Notes under the pieces: model-generated
Told to the model about the DNA's origin: nothing
The model's input: only the letters and a program-made list of their open reading frames with translations
The model's database searches: none
Made by a program: the position numbers and the translations under genes
Shown here: positions 8,309 to 17,357 of the stretch, piece by piece
How the letters are laid out: every line of letters starts with the position of its first letter
Numbering within the stretch: the first letter of the stretch is position 1
NCBI GenBank assembly: GCA_900768265.1
Contig: CAAGCF010000042.1
Span: 1-64,000 of the forward strand
DNA from: an uncultured Collinsella sp.
Lineage (GTDB): Bacteria > Actinomycetota > Coriobacteriia > Coriobacteriales > Coriobacteriaceae
Direction of reading: 5' to 3'
DNA: 64,000 nt

Positions 8309-8866
8309 ATGAATAACACAGCGACGTCTAAGGAGGAAATCCTGAAGACGAGCCGTAAGCTCATCCAGGAAAACGGTTGGACCGGCGTCAACATTCGCTC
8401 GGTTGCCGCGGCATGCGGCGTGTCGGTCGGATGCATCTACAACTACTTTGATTCTAAGACAGCGCTCGTGGGCGCGACCGTGGCAAGCGTGTGGGGCGAC
8501 ATTTTCCATCACCCCGATGACGAGGCCGTCTTGGAAGACACGCTCTCCTGCATCCGCTGGATGTATCGCCAGATGGAGTACGGCTGCCAAACGTATCCGG
8601 GCTTCTTTACGCATTACTCGCTGAGTTTTATGCAGCAAGACACTGCGGATGGCAAGCGCCGCATGCATCATGCCTGGCAGCATATCCTCGATCAGCTTTG
8701 TATGGTGCTCAGGCGCGACCCTCGGGTGCGCCCGGATGCCTTTACCGATCAGTTTTCAGTCGAGCAATTTTCCGAGGTCCTGTTCTCGCTCATGCTCTCT
8801 GCCGTGATCCGGCAAGATTTTGATCCGAGTGCCGTGCTCGAGATCACGCGTCGAACCCTCTACTAA
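8309..8866 (+). CDS. TetR/AcrR family transcriptional regulator
   Basis: This 185-residue protein has a TetR-type DNA-binding domain at residues about 8-52: ILKTSRKLIQENGWTGVNIR leads into SVAAACGVSVGCIYNYFDSK. The remaining two-thirds is a helical ligand-binding and dimerisation domain without recognisable specificity. The ATG at 8309 has GGAGGTGAGGG just upstream. An upstream ATG at 8279 lies inside the presumed operator and has no ribosome site. Two matching palindromes flank the gene (8279-8293, 8905-8919). The second precedes an AAGGAG ribosome site and a GTG at 8932 whose frame runs into a hairpin element, so the expected target gene seems to be missing. Confidence 0.88.
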   Translation: MNNTATSKEEILKTSRKLIQENGWTGVNIRSVAAACGVSVGCIYNYFDSKTALVGATVASVWGDIFHHPDDEAVLEDTLSCIRWMYRQMEYGCQTYPGFFTHYSLSFMQQDTADGKRRMHHAWQHILDQLCMVLRRDPRVRPDAFTDQFSVEQFSEVLFSLMLSAVIRQDFDPSAVLEITRRTLY

Positions 8867-8869
8867 CGG

Positions 8870-8896
8870 TCCCCGCGCAAGGCGGGGATTTTTACG
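8870..8896 (+). terminator. Terminator after tetR
   Basis: TCCCCGCGCAAGGCGGGGAT followed by TTTTT forms a GC stem with a T-run directly after the TAA at 8866. Confidence 0.8.
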
Positions 8897-8904
8897 GTAA
8901 GAAA

Positions 8905-8919
8905 GTGAACAGCGTTCAC
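8905..8919. promoter_or_regulatory. Candidate TetR operator O2
   Basis: GTGAACAGCGTTCAC shares arms and spacing with the site at 8279. It precedes TTAAGGAG (8920-8928) and a GTG (8932), the remains of a start region with no gene behind it. Confidence 0.6.
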
Positions 8920-8957
8920 GTTAAGGAGATAGTGCTGGGCACTCGGTGCGCATGTAA

Positions 8958-9084
8958 CGCCTGCCCGTTGGCGGAATATAAGGTTCCCTGTTCGAACAGT
9001 CCTGCTCGCACGGAGAGCACATTAAGTGCTCTCCGGCTCGTGCGGAACTCGCGATGAACCTTATATTCCGCCGCCGGGCAGGCG
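8958..9084. repeat. Large hairpin element, family H copy 1
   Basis: Outer arms of 29 bp (CGCCTGCCCGTTGGCGGAAT...GGTTC and GAACC...ATTCCGCCGCCGGGCAGGCG) pair with two mismatches. The core reads CCTGTTCGAACAGTCCTGCT, then the inner stem GGAGAGCAC-ATTAA-GTGCTCTCC, then GTGCGGAACTCGCGATGAAC. The core is nearly identical, in inverted orientation, at 18962-19040, and related at 18651-18777. Confidence 0.85.
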
Positions 9085-9130
9085 CCACGTTGCAGAGCCT
9101 AGGCCTAGCAAGAGGGCTGATAGCTCCATG

Positions 9131-9411
9131 CCCGGATGTAGGCACGGTGGGACGGGCTTTCCGGATGGGCGGAATTTCGGAAAGCCCGTCCCGGAATTTG
9201 GCTATGGAATGGGATGCACTTTCCGGTTGAGGGGCTCAGCGGAAAATGCATCCCAGTATTCGGCTGAGAAACGGGACACGGTTTCCGGTTGAGGGCCTGG
9301 GCGGAAAATGCGACCCGGAATTTGCAATCGAAGCGGGATGCGGTTTCCCAACGGGGCCACAGCCGGAAACCGCATCCCACTCCGGACCTGAAGATCGGGA
9401 CACGCCTTCCA
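9131..9411. repeat. Tandem array of 62-bp hairpin units
   Basis: The array has strict 62-bp periodicity: 44-base palindromic units at 9149-9192, 9211-9254, 9273-9316 and 9335-9378, each preceded by an 18-base spacer (9131, 9193, 9255, 9317, 9379), and a fifth half unit at 9397-9411. Each unit is a 15-base arm, a 14-base loop and a 15-base arm. The arms follow GGGAYGCNNTTTCCG and CGGAAANNGCRTCCC. Arm sequences vary between units but mostly stay complementary within a unit: GGGACGGGCTTTCCG/CGGAAAGCCCGTCCC in unit 1 and GGGATGCGGTTTCC/GGAAACCGCATCCC in unit 4. No ORF explains it. A spacer plus half unit also occurs at 18821-18853. Confidence 0.9.
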
Positions 9412-9812
9412 GAAGGTATGGGCTGCGAACTACATTGGGCTGCCTTAAACCCGCAAGGGAGGGTTAAAAATAAATGAGACATAGGGCAGTATGTTTTAAT
9501 GTTGGGGGGGGGGCGCATTCTTTTAGATATTCAAAAAAACAGACCCCCTATGAAGAAGATGCTTAGGGGGTTAGTAGTAGATATTGGATATGGCAGTCCG
9601 GTATGGGGATAAATGACCACTTACGCCAAAATAAGTAGCATTTAGCGACAAAACATTGAAAAATGTGTAGCACATCGCTATGTTTTTCTTACGAAAAGAT
9701 TCCAAATTGGCTTATTTCGGACTCGCTATTCAAGCGCCTTGCGGTTTCTGTTGAAACTTGCTGACCCTTGGATTGGTCGAATTAAGGCCTCGATGGGGAT
9801 GAATTAATTATT
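9412..9812. other. AT-rich leader region of the SipW operon
   Basis: This 400-bp stretch has no gene. It contains a run of nine G at about 9505-9513, a CCCCCTA...TAGGGGG stem (9543-9569) that may end rightward or leftward transcripts, and from 9600 an AT-rich segment with inverted GCCAAAATAAG (about 9626) and CTTATTTCGG (about 9712). The operon promoter and regulator sites probably lie here, but I cannot fix the -10/-35. Confidence 0.4.
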
Positions 9813-10370
9813 ATGGCGGCGCGCGGACTCAAACGATTTATTGCGCTTCTTAGTAGCATGGCGCTTGTGCTCGTCATGGCCCTTGCCGTCGTTTCTTTTG
9901 TTCCTCGTGCATTTGGATACATGCCTTTTGCTGTGCTCTCGGGCTCTATGGAGCCCGAGCTTCCCGTTGGCTCCATGGTGTTTGTCCACCAGGTTGATCA
10001 AGCGGATATTGCCGTGGGCGACAATGCAACGTTTTACCGATCGGACGGCGCCGTGGTGACGCACCAGGTGTACGAGGTCGACCCTGTGGCGCAGATGATC
10101 GGCACGCAGGGAATCGCAAACAAAAATGCAGATGGAACCATCATGCACGACGCCGAGCAGACGCCTTTTTCGCGCGTGATCGGCACTGTCTCTTTTTGTG
10201 TCCCTTACCTGGGCTTCGTCAACGCATATTGCACGACGATGCCCGGTTTGCTTGTTGTGGTGGCCGTTCTGGCGCTGCTGGTCGCGGCGTCGATAGTGCT
10301 CGATCGGATGGTTCCCGACGAGCCTGCGGGCAAGCATACCCGCGTGCATGCGAGGGAGCGGCGTCCATAG
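9813..10370 (+). CDS. sipW: Signal peptidase I, SipW (ER) type
   Basis: This 185-residue membrane protease has a transmembrane helix at residues about 8-30. The catalytic serine sits in VLSGSMEPELPVGS (box B), and VVTHQVYEV supplies His in place of the usual Lys, the hallmark of SipW/ER-type signal peptidases. A second membrane helix lies at residues about 145-170. Family members cleave the unusual signal peptides of TasA, camelysin and similar fibre subunits. Here it is the first gene of a run with three such candidates. The start ATG at 9813 is preceded by GGGGATGAATT, a modest ribosome site. Its stop is 71 bp before the first subunit. Confidence 0.9.
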   Translation: MAARGLKRFIALLSSMALVLVMALAVVSFVPRAFGYMPFAVLSGSMEPELPVGSMVFVHQVDQADIAVGDNATFYRSDGAVVTHQVYEVDPVAQMIGTQGIANKNADGTIMHDAEQTPFSRVIGTVSFCVPYLGFVNAYCTTMPGLLVVVAVLALLVAASIVLDRMVPDEPAGKHTRVHARERRP

Positions 10371-10441
10371 CGGCAGGGGAGAGGTGTCGGCAACGGCAAG
10401 GGTCGTTGCCGGGGAAGTCGATTTTCGAAAGGAAGAGAACG

Positions 10442-11149
10442 ATGGAAAACAAGAAGAAAAAACGCTACGGCATCGTTGCCGCCCTGCTGCTGCTGGTGCT
10501 TGCTGCCGGCGTGGGCACCTATGCCTGGCTGACGGCTACGCAGTCGCTGGAGAACGTGTTTACGGTGGGTAGCTTTGGTCCCACGGAGAACAAACCGGAT
10601 CCGACCGACCCCGAGAATCCGGACCCCAGTAATCCGAATACTGGCAAGGCCTACCTGTTCGAGACCAAGTGGGTCGACGACTCCAAGATCGTTCCCGGCG
10701 CAACTGCCGATAAGAACCCCAACGTTGGCATCAAGAAGGGCTCCGATGACGCCTACGTGTTTATCTATGTGAAGAACGCCATGGTCAAGGACGGCACCGC
10801 TGCCACGGACACCCCGTACTTCACGCTCAATAACAACTGGAAGCCGGTCGATGGCAAGGTGTCCACTTCCGCCGATGGCAAGTATCTGAGCGGCCTGTTC
10901 ATGTATGCCAAGGACGCCACGGCTAGTCCCGCCGTTCTGGGTGCCAAGGATGCTGCCACGGACGTCTACACCGGCGAGCTCTTTAGCAAGGTTGTGTTCC
11001 CCGGCACTCTGGATGGCTCCATGGTTGCCAATAAACCCAAGATGACGGTTTCCGTCTACATCTTCGGCGCCGACCAGAAGGGCGAAGAGGCCGACGCTGC
11101 CGCCAACGCCCTTAAGCAGGCCAAGGCTTGGGCTGACGGCCTGAACTAA
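10442..11149 (+). CDS. SipW-dependent TasA/camelysin-like surface subunit 1
   Basis: This 235-residue protein has a short basic N-terminus (MENKKKKR), a hydrophobic helix (residues 9-27) and the GTYAWLTATQS cleavage-type region seen in SipW substrates. A Pro/Asn/Asp-rich linker follows (residues about 45-62), then a mature domain rich in beta-strand patterns with repeated Lys-Asp motifs. No Cys and no C-terminal anchor. The start is fixed by AAAGGAAGAG 6 bp upstream. A palindrome (11166-11211) follows it, so it may be made in excess over downstream genes, as expected of a major fibre subunit. The role is inferred from the signal type and operon. Confidence 0.75.
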   Translation: MENKKKKRYGIVAALLLLVLAAGVGTYAWLTATQSLENVFTVGSFGPTENKPDPTDPENPDPSNPNTGKAYLFETKWVDDSKIVPGATADKNPNVGIKKGSDDAYVFIYVKNAMVKDGTAATDTPYFTLNNNWKPVDGKVSTSADGKYLSGLFMYAKDATASPAVLGAKDAATDVYTGELFSKVVFPGTLDGSMVANKPKMTVSVYIFGADQKGEEADAAANALKQAKAWADGLN

Positions 11150-11165
11150 TCCCACCCCCCCCCAT

Positions 11166-11211
11166 CGAGATCCCGGTCCGCCCCCACCCCAATATTCGGG
11201 TCGGGATCTCG
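11166..11211 (+). terminator. Inter-cistronic hairpin (possible attenuator)
   Basis: CGAGATCCCG and CGGGATCTCG enclose a C-rich loop, and a short CCCCTTT follows. It lies between the first subunit gene and the next and lacks a proper T-run, so partial termination or mRNA protection is likelier than a full stop. Confidence 0.55.
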
Positions 11212-11242
11212 GTTCCCCTTTGATCGACGATTGGCGAACGTA

Positions 11243-11890
11243 ATGCTCAACAATCTTTCCGACAATCAGAAACGCACCTTGGCGCTTGCCGCGATTGCGC
11301 TGTTGGCCCTGGCGTGCCTGTGTGGCACGCTGGCTTTTACCGTTGATATGGTTCCGGCGAACAACGTCCTATCGTTTGGCAGCGTGAAGGTACGAGTCTG
11401 CGAATACACCCTAAACGAGCAGGGCGAGGAGATTCCGTTTGAGGCCAACGAGCACGGGGACTATCCCGACACCAAGGCCGGGGGCTCTGACATCAGCCGC
11501 ATTGTGCGCGTGGAGAACGCCGGAACGCAGCCTGAGTACGTTCGCGCTCGTCTGCGCATGACGTCAGTGGCACCCGACGGTACGAGTGCGGATGCCTCGG
11601 GCATCGTTGCCTTTCACGTGAACGCGGGCGAGGGGTCCCCGTGGATCGATGGCGGCGATGGGTGGTACTACTACCGCGGATTGGCTGGTCGTGGCGGCAT
11701 GCTCGACCCCGGCGCCATGACGGAAAGCCTCATGGACTCGCTGCGCTTTGTGGGCGACTACCACGATGCCGCGCGCGACGGTTCGTTCAGGCTCGATATC
11801 GACGTTCAGGCCGTGCAGGCCAAAAACCAGCAGACAAACGATACCGTCCTCGACGTGCTCGACGTCGCAGGCTGGCCGGAGGCGAACTAG
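11243..11890 (+). CDS. SipW-dependent TasA/camelysin-like surface subunit 2
   Basis: About 215 residues (219 if the TTG at 11231 is used; neither start has a strong ribosome site). After a hydrophobic helix (LALAAIALLALACLCGTLAF) comes TVDMVPANNVLSFGSVKVRV, closely like the start of mature camelysin/TasA proteins. SDISRIVRVENAGTQPEYVR and the WYYYRG segment fit the same beta-sandwich fold: the N-A-G-x-x-x-x-Y-V-R pattern is shared with subunit 3 (NTGTAPAYIR). The LDIDVQAVQAKN motif near the C-terminus parallels VDISTQAVQATP in subunit 3, so these two are paralogues. Probably a minor subunit or adaptor. Confidence 0.75.
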   Translation: MLNNLSDNQKRTLALAAIALLALACLCGTLAFTVDMVPANNVLSFGSVKVRVCEYTLNEQGEEIPFEANEHGDYPDTKAGGSDISRIVRVENAGTQPEYVRARLRMTSVAPDGTSADASGIVAFHVNAGEGSPWIDGGDGWYYYRGLAGRGGMLDPGAMTESLMDSLRFVGDYHDAARDGSFRLDIDVQAVQAKNQQTNDTVLDVLDVAGWPEAN

Positions 11891-11893
11891 CCC

Positions 11894-14800
11894 ATGGAGA
11901 TTAAGAACATGAACCGAGGTGTGCTCAGCAGGCTGATTGCCGTCGCGGCGATTGCCCTTTGCTGCGTTATGGTGCTGCCGGCGGTGGCGCATGCCGAGGG
12001 TAAAACCGAATTCCACATCAAAAACGAGGCTGACTTTTTGTCGTGCGTGGCGCTTTCGCGCGAGCGCGACACGCGCGATTGGCACGTCTATCTCGATAAC
12101 GATATTGAGCTCGATGGTGAGGACATGAAGACCATCGTCTCAAACACGGTCAAGCACCTCTCCTTTGGCAATAAGGAGCATCCCTTTAGGGGCGTTTTCG
12201 ATGGCCAGAACCACACCGTTAAAGGTCTGGACTACGCCAACAATATGTTGGATCCCGAGCGCGATACGGGCTTTTTTGCCGAGACCGATGGCGCTACCAT
12301 CAAGAACTTCCTGGTCAAGGATGCCAACATTTGGGCTGACTTTCGCGGCGGCATTATCGTGGGCAAGGCTGTCAACACCCGCTTCGAAAACGTCATGGTC
12401 ATGGAGAGTACCCTGCACGTTACGTGCGCCAACAACATGCTCAACGTTATTACTAACGCAGGCTTTGAGGGTGGATTGATTGCCGGCGAGCTCGATGGTT
12501 GCACCCTCTACAACTGCGAGGTCCGTGGTGGCCGCGCCGTTAACAACACGACTTCGGGCGTACAGGCAATCGGTGGCGAGGGCCTGTATATGGCGGCGTT
12601 TGCCGGCTACGTTAAGAACTCGACCATCGAGTATTGCCGCGTGACGCCTACGCGCAAAAAGGATGGCTCGATTGCCGAGAAGGGCATGACCGACGTCACC
12701 AATAAATACGATGTGGCCATTGGCGCCCTGGGCGGCAACAACGTGTACGCCTCGGGTTTTGTGGGCTGTATGGCGGGTAACGCCAAGATTATCGACTGCT
12801 TCTCGACGGCGCAGTGCTACAGCTATGCCGCGTCGTACGTGGGCGTCATTTCCGTGACGCGCGCGTGGACAGGCGGACTGGCGGGCCGTATTTTAACCGA
12901 AGAAGGCAATGAGCTTGTCCGAAGCCACTTTGCGGGCGATCTGAGCTCGCGTCAGTACAACCCCATCGCCGTGATCCCCATTATTCAAAACGATGTGAAC
13001 CTGGGCGGTATTGCTGCACGCGCCAACAAGGGCGACGCCACGGTCACCGAGTGCTACTTTAAGCCGAGCGTGAGCCTTTCTGGCAATAGCCAGGGCAATC
13101 CTGCCAAAAAGAAGATCCCTTCGTTTGGCGGCGACGGTACCACCAAGGGCGACAGCTATGGTCCGTGGGATGACGAGCGCTACATCACGCGTGAGCTATG
13201 GGAAGAGCACGACTACGACTTCTGTGCCGGTACCATGCGCTCGACCGCTAACGACGATGCCCTGGGTGGCCAGCACACCAATGAGTGGGCGATGGATTAC
13301 AAGCTGAATATCCCCGTGCATGGCCAGAGCGTTAAGGCGACGATTGATTTTCCCGGCGCGGGCACCGCGACAATCGAGGCGACCAAACTCGGTATTGATC
13401 AGAAGACCACGGATCCGTACACCTTTGCCGTGAGCGCCGTGCTGGCGGGAACGGCTCAGGGCTTGGCCCAGGGCGATACGTCGGTGACGTTTAAGCAGGA
13501 GACCTCTGCAAGGCCTGAGGGGCTGAGTGAGGCGAACGGCGGCTACCGCTTTATGGGCTGGTTCCGCGAGCCCGACGTGCGTGTGAACCGAATTGGACAA
13601 GACAACAGCTGGTTTGACGGCAAGACCGATGACGCTGCGGTGAAGGATGGCAAGCGCGTTCAGGACAACACGAAGCACGAGACGACGTCTAGCTACACTG
13701 CCGACAACGGCAAGGATCATGCCAAGAGTGAGGGCTTCAAGGGCAATGACCTCTTTATCGCTTCATACGAGGCGCAGGTGCTGTTCTATAACGTTAAAGG
13801 CGAGACGCTCAATTGGAAAGACGGCAAGGCACACGATCAGTCCACGGACTGGTACCGCTATGGCGTCGGTTTGACGCCCGCTGCCCCCGCGGATCGCGGC
13901 GGCTTGTCGAAAACCGCGACGTTTATCGGCTGGACCACGCAGCCGAACGACGATAAGAGCATGAACGGCGCCTATGCTGCCATTACCTCTCCTCAGCTGG
14001 CAGATCTTAAAAATCAGGGAGCTTTTTATCCTGCGGGTAGCGAGATCACCGTGGTCGGTCCCACCGATTTCTATCCCGTGTACAGCGACTACGTTTCGAA
14101 CATCATGACGGTGTTCGAAGGCAATGAGCAGGATGAACTCGGTGATGTGACCCAGCGCGTTGACGTGGGCAATACTCATGTGGACGTGCAGCCGGGCGAG
14201 AATGGAACGAGCTCCTATACCGTGCAGGTACGCGATGTGAACAATAAGCCTCTATCCGATGGCGGCACCCTGCCCGACGGCTACCGCTTCTTGGGTTGGT
14301 ATGAAAACAAGGGGACCGAGGATGCCCCGCTCGAGGTGCGCGTAAGCCGCGACCCCAGCTATAAACTCCCTGCCGATGTCGATCTAACCGTGCCGCACAC
14401 CTACATCGCCCGCTTTGAGTACCGCGTGGATTATTACGTCCGCGCGTACGCGAACGATGAATACACGAAGTCGGAACTCCTTTGCTCTGTATGGAACGAG
14501 TACAATACACCGTTTAACGATCAGGTTGGCACAAGTTATGTTCGAGAGAACGTGGTGCACTGGGGTTCCGAGCACGTTAATCATGGCGATAAGAATGCCT
14601 ATAGGGGCGAGTGTGCAGAGGGGTACTACGACAGCAATAAGCGAATCGTGGCCCCCATGAGCGCATATTCGCATAACGTGAGAAACGATACGGGGGCGGA
14701 TACCCTAAAGAATGTCCTTGTGGATACAGATTTCCCAGGTTCTGGAACGATTGACGATGAAAAGGTTATTAATGCGTTGAAGTACACTTTTACGCCATCT

Positions 14801-17356
14801 AGCGATCGTTATAGCTTGAAGTTTTGGACGCTTGAGAGAAGCGGCGGTCGATGGACGTATCTCAATAATCCCGTAAAGGCTTCAATCGATTACACTTCGA
14901 AATACCGCATGCGTGCGATGGTGACGACGCGTGTCGATTTTTATAAGAAAGATGGCACGGTCTGCAAGCAAACGACACGTCGCTACGAGAGCAATTTGCT
15001 CCAAAAGAAGAGTGGCGAAGAGGATCCTCGTTACACGTACAAGTATCCATTCATCTATACGAATGATACGGTTGATAAGAATTCCGGCGGGGACAGCGAC
15101 ACAATTACAAATCCCAATCTGACCCTCGAGTCTTCGCCGACTGATGCCGAGATGGCCGTGCCGGGCTATAAGTTCCTGGGCTGGATCTCTACGGCTGAGG
15201 TCGAGAAGGACTCTCCCGTCTGGAACTACATCTACGATGTCAAGGACGATAACTTCACCACGTCTGATCCGGACAAGGCCAGGCCGTATCTAGCGACGGA
15301 TGCCTCCACGGTCACGCGGTGGCAGGACGCGTATCCCGTATACGCAAAGTACAACGTCAGCTACACCACCAACCTGCATCGCGCAGGTTTCGATGGCACG
15401 GACAAGGTCAATGTGCCTAGCTACAACATCGCTCCCGTTATCAACGCGGACACCGATCCTGCTACGGCAACGGTGACCCCTGACGTTACGACGCCGGTTT
15501 ATAAAGCAGGCGGTGAGCTGTATAAGTTGCAGAAGGTCGAGATTGAACTTCCGAACGGGAAGGTCGAGAAGCTCGATTCTGCCGACGGTAACTCGTATTC
15601 CCATCAGGTGGAACCTGGCGGAGCCTATACATTTGTGGCGTACTATTCGCCGTTGGCGGTCGTGTACCACCTCAATGCCAAGGATGTGGATGGCAAGGTA
15701 GCCCAGCCGGACGATACGCTCGGCAGCCTTAAGGATGGCATCCCACTGCCAACGTATAAGGTTAACGAAATCGATGCCGCAACGGGTGCATACAACGTGT
15801 TCGCGGGATGGACGGAAACCAAGCCGACTGCCGGCAACGGCTATGTCGTTTGGTCAGACGGTCTTCCCATGGTGAACAAAAACACTGTGGTCAAGGCTCC
15901 CATGGAGCTGTACCCGGTTTACCGTGCCTGCGCGGTAAAAGTCCAATCGAATATCGATGGCAATCTGAATAGCCCCGAATCCGTACGCTTGCTTTCGCGC
16001 ACCGACTCTGGCGATCAGATTTCGCTGGAGGTAAAAGCTGCAACCGAGGTTGTCGGCAAAAACGGCACCAAGTACGACTTTGTCGGCTGGTCGCGCGACT
16101 ATAAATCCGATAGCCAATACACCCTGATGACCGACGATGAGAAGTACCCTCTCGAGGGCGGTGAGCCATTTGAGGACGTAACGTATACCGCGGTGTATAA
16201 GATTACGCCGTATAAGGTGTGCTATCACGGCGTTGACGGCGCGCCCATCTTTACGGCGACGGTCGACTCGGGCGACGATCGCGCGACAGGCGCTGGTTTT
16301 GTCCATAACGTCGAGGTTCCCAAGGTGGATGAGAGCGGCAAACCGGTCTATGACAACAACGGCAATCCCGAGATGGAGCAAAAGTCCGTCGCGTACGACC
16401 CGGACGCCTACTCCAAGATCGTCGCGCTGCTTGATGAGCGGGCGGCGGCTAACGGTGACGTGCGCGAACTCTTCCTGGAATGGCGATATGTGCCTGCCAA
16501 TGGTGCTGCGAAGTCTTGGGATGAGTTTAAGGGCGAGCCGGTCAAGGGAGACATGGATCTGTATCCGGTGACGTATCGAGTGGCCGCCAACGATACGTCT
16601 GATACCGAGAGACCCGTAGCCATGACCGCGCAGCTTAAGTGGCTGCTCGATCCCACCGCTGGCAACACAGTCGACAACAACGCCGATGAGGCGCCGTTTA
16701 AGGCCTGCTTCGCCGAGCCGTTTATGGGGACGCAGCTGACTGTTACCGTTAAGCGGGCGAGCTACGGTCCTGGTGCGTCCATGTCGGAGGAACCCGTTAA
16801 CGACCAGTATGTCTCGCTCTACAGCTTGGGCTCGGGTAACGGTTCGTTCGACTTGACCAACCGCCTGGAGTCCAAGAAGACGGGCGAAGGGGGGCAGGCT
16901 CCTGGCAATGCCGTGTTCGACTTCGCCAAGACCCATGCGCTGACGATCGTCAAAAAGACCACCGATGCCAGCGCCATGGGACAGACGTTCCGCTTTAAGG
17001 TGACGAAGACGGCGGAGGGAGCCTCTCCCGAGACGCGCGTGGCCGAGGTGAAGGTCGATAAGCGGCAGCAGGAAAACGGTGAGACCTGGTATGTCGGCAG
17101 CGTGCAGCTCGCCGCTCCGGCGGGCATCTATACCGTCGAGGAAGACACGGCTTGGGCATGGCGCTACGAGGGCGAGCTGAGTACGCCGGGCAAGGCGCCC
17201 GGCAAATCTGCCGAGCTGACGATTTCGTCTGCATCGAGCGCGAACGATGCCACGTTCACCTGCACGAACACGCGTGTGAACGACAAATGGATCGACGGCA
17301 GCGATCGTGCCCATAACGTTTGGAGCAACGGCAACGTAGCAAAGAAGGGGGATTAG
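11894..17356 (+). CDS. Giant secreted adhesin with InlB-type repeats
   Basis: This 1820-residue protein starts 3 bp after the previous stop, with GGAGG upstream. Residues 1-36 are a signal peptide (LIAVAAIALCCVMVLPAVAHA). Residues about 40-420 hold GLUG-like beta-helix repeats (FRGVFDGQNHTVKGL, GGIIVGKAVNTRFENV). Next comes a string of Listeria-Bacteroides/InlB B-type repeats, recognisable by the terminal G-Y-x-F-x-G-W motif: YRFMGWF (~residue 551), YRFLGWY (~796), YKFLGWI (~1091), VFAGWTE (~1304), DFVGWSR (~1395), FLEWRY (~1528). Residues ~1680-1800 are a Cna/SpaA-like B domain (HALTIVKKTT...YTVEED...FTCTNT). There is no LPXTG or C-terminal helix, so anchoring must come from partners. Bases about 14440-15130 are visibly less GC-rich than the rest. 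Confidence 0.88.
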   Translation: MEIKNMNRGVLSRLIAVAAIALCCVMVLPAVAHAEGKTEFHIKNEADFLSCVALSRERDTRDWHVYLDNDIELDGEDMKTIVSNTVKHLSFGNKEHPFRGVFDGQNHTVKGLDYANNMLDPERDTGFFAETDGATIKNFLVKDANIWADFRGGIIVGKAVNTRFENVMVMESTLHVTCANNMLNVITNAGFEGGLIAGELDGCTLYNCEVRGGRAVNNTTSGVQAIGGEGLYMAAFAGYVKNSTIEYCRVTPTRKKDGSIAEKGMTDVTNKYDVAIGALGGNNVYASGFVGCMAGNAKIIDCFSTAQCYSYAASYVGVISVTRAWTGGLAGRILTEEGNELVRSHFAGDLSSRQYNPIAVIPIIQNDVNLGGIAARANKGDATVTECYFKPSVSLSGNSQGNPAKKKIPSFGGDGTTKGDSYGPWDDERYITRELWEEHDYDFCAGTMRSTANDDALGGQHTNEWAMDYKLNIPVHGQSVKATIDFPGAGTATIEATKLGIDQKTTDPYTFAVSAVLAGTAQGLAQGDTSVTFKQETSARPEGLSEANGGYRFMGWFREPDVRVNRIGQDNSWFDGKTDDAAVKDGKRVQDNTKHETTSSYTADNGKDHAKSEGFKGNDLFIASYEAQVLFYNVKGETLNWKDGKAHDQSTDWYRYGVGLTPAAPADRGGLSKTATFIGWTTQPNDDKSMNGAYAAITSPQLADLKNQGAFYPAGSEITVVGPTDFYPVYSDYVSNIMTVFEGNEQDELGDVTQRVDVGNTHVDVQPGENGTSSYTVQVRDVNNKPLSDGGTLPDGYRFLGWYENKGTEDAPLEVRVSRDPSYKLPADVDLTVPHTYIARFEYRVDYYVRAYANDEYTKSELLCSVWNEYNTPFNDQVGTSYVRENVVHWGSEHVNHGDKNAYRGECAEGYYDSNKRIVAPMSAYSHNVRNDTGADTLKNVLVDTDFPGSGTIDDEKVINALKYTFTPSSDRYSLKFWTLERSGGRWTYLNNPVKASIDYTSKYRMRAMVTTRVDFYKKDGTVCKQTTRRYESNLLQKKSGEEDPRYTYKYPFIYTNDTVDKNSGGDSDTITNPNLTLESSPTDAEMAVPGYKFLGWISTAEVEKDSPVWNYIYDVKDDNFTTSDPDKARPYLATDASTVTRWQDAYPVYAKYNVSYTTNLHRAGFDGTDKVNVPSYNIAPVINADTDPATATVTPDVTTPVYKAGGELYKLQKVEIELPNGKVEKLDSADGNSYSHQVEPGGAYTFVAYYSPLAVVYHLNAKDVDGKVAQPDDTLGSLKDGIPLPTYKVNEIDAATGAYNVFAGWTETKPTAGNGYVVWSDGLPMVNKNTVVKAPMELYPVYRACAVKVQSNIDGNLNSPESVRLLSRTDSGDQISLEVKAATEVVGKNGTKYDFVGWSRDYKSDSQYTLMTDDEKYPLEGGEPFEDVTYTAVYKITPYKVCYHGVDGAPIFTATVDSGDDRATGAGFVHNVEVPKVDESGKPVYDNNGNPEMEQKSVAYDPDAYSKIVALLDERAAANGDVRELFLEWRYVPANGAAKSWDEFKGEPVKGDMDLYPVTYRVAANDTSDTERPVAMTAQLKWLLDPTAGNTVDNNADEAPFKACFAEPFMGTQLTVTVKRASYGPGASMSEEPVNDQYVSLYSLGSGNGSFDLTNRLESKKTGEGGQAPGNAVFDFAKTHALTIVKKTTDASAMGQTFRFKVTKTAEGASPETRVAEVKVDKRQQENGETWYVGSVQLAAPAGIYTVEEDTAWAWRYEGELSTPGKAPGKSAELTISSASSANDATFTCTNTRVNDKWIDGSDRAHNVWSNGNVAKKGD

Positions 17357-17357
17357 C

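Noticed and set aside
8932..9055. Short peptide after TetR operator O2 (GTG start, ~41 codons)
   Set aside because: Most of it is hairpin-element sequence, so it is better explained as a truncated start region than as a gene.
9131..9411. CRISPR-like array
   Set aside because: Repeat units are palindromic and vary in sequence, spacers are similar to each other rather than unique, and there are no cas genes nearby.
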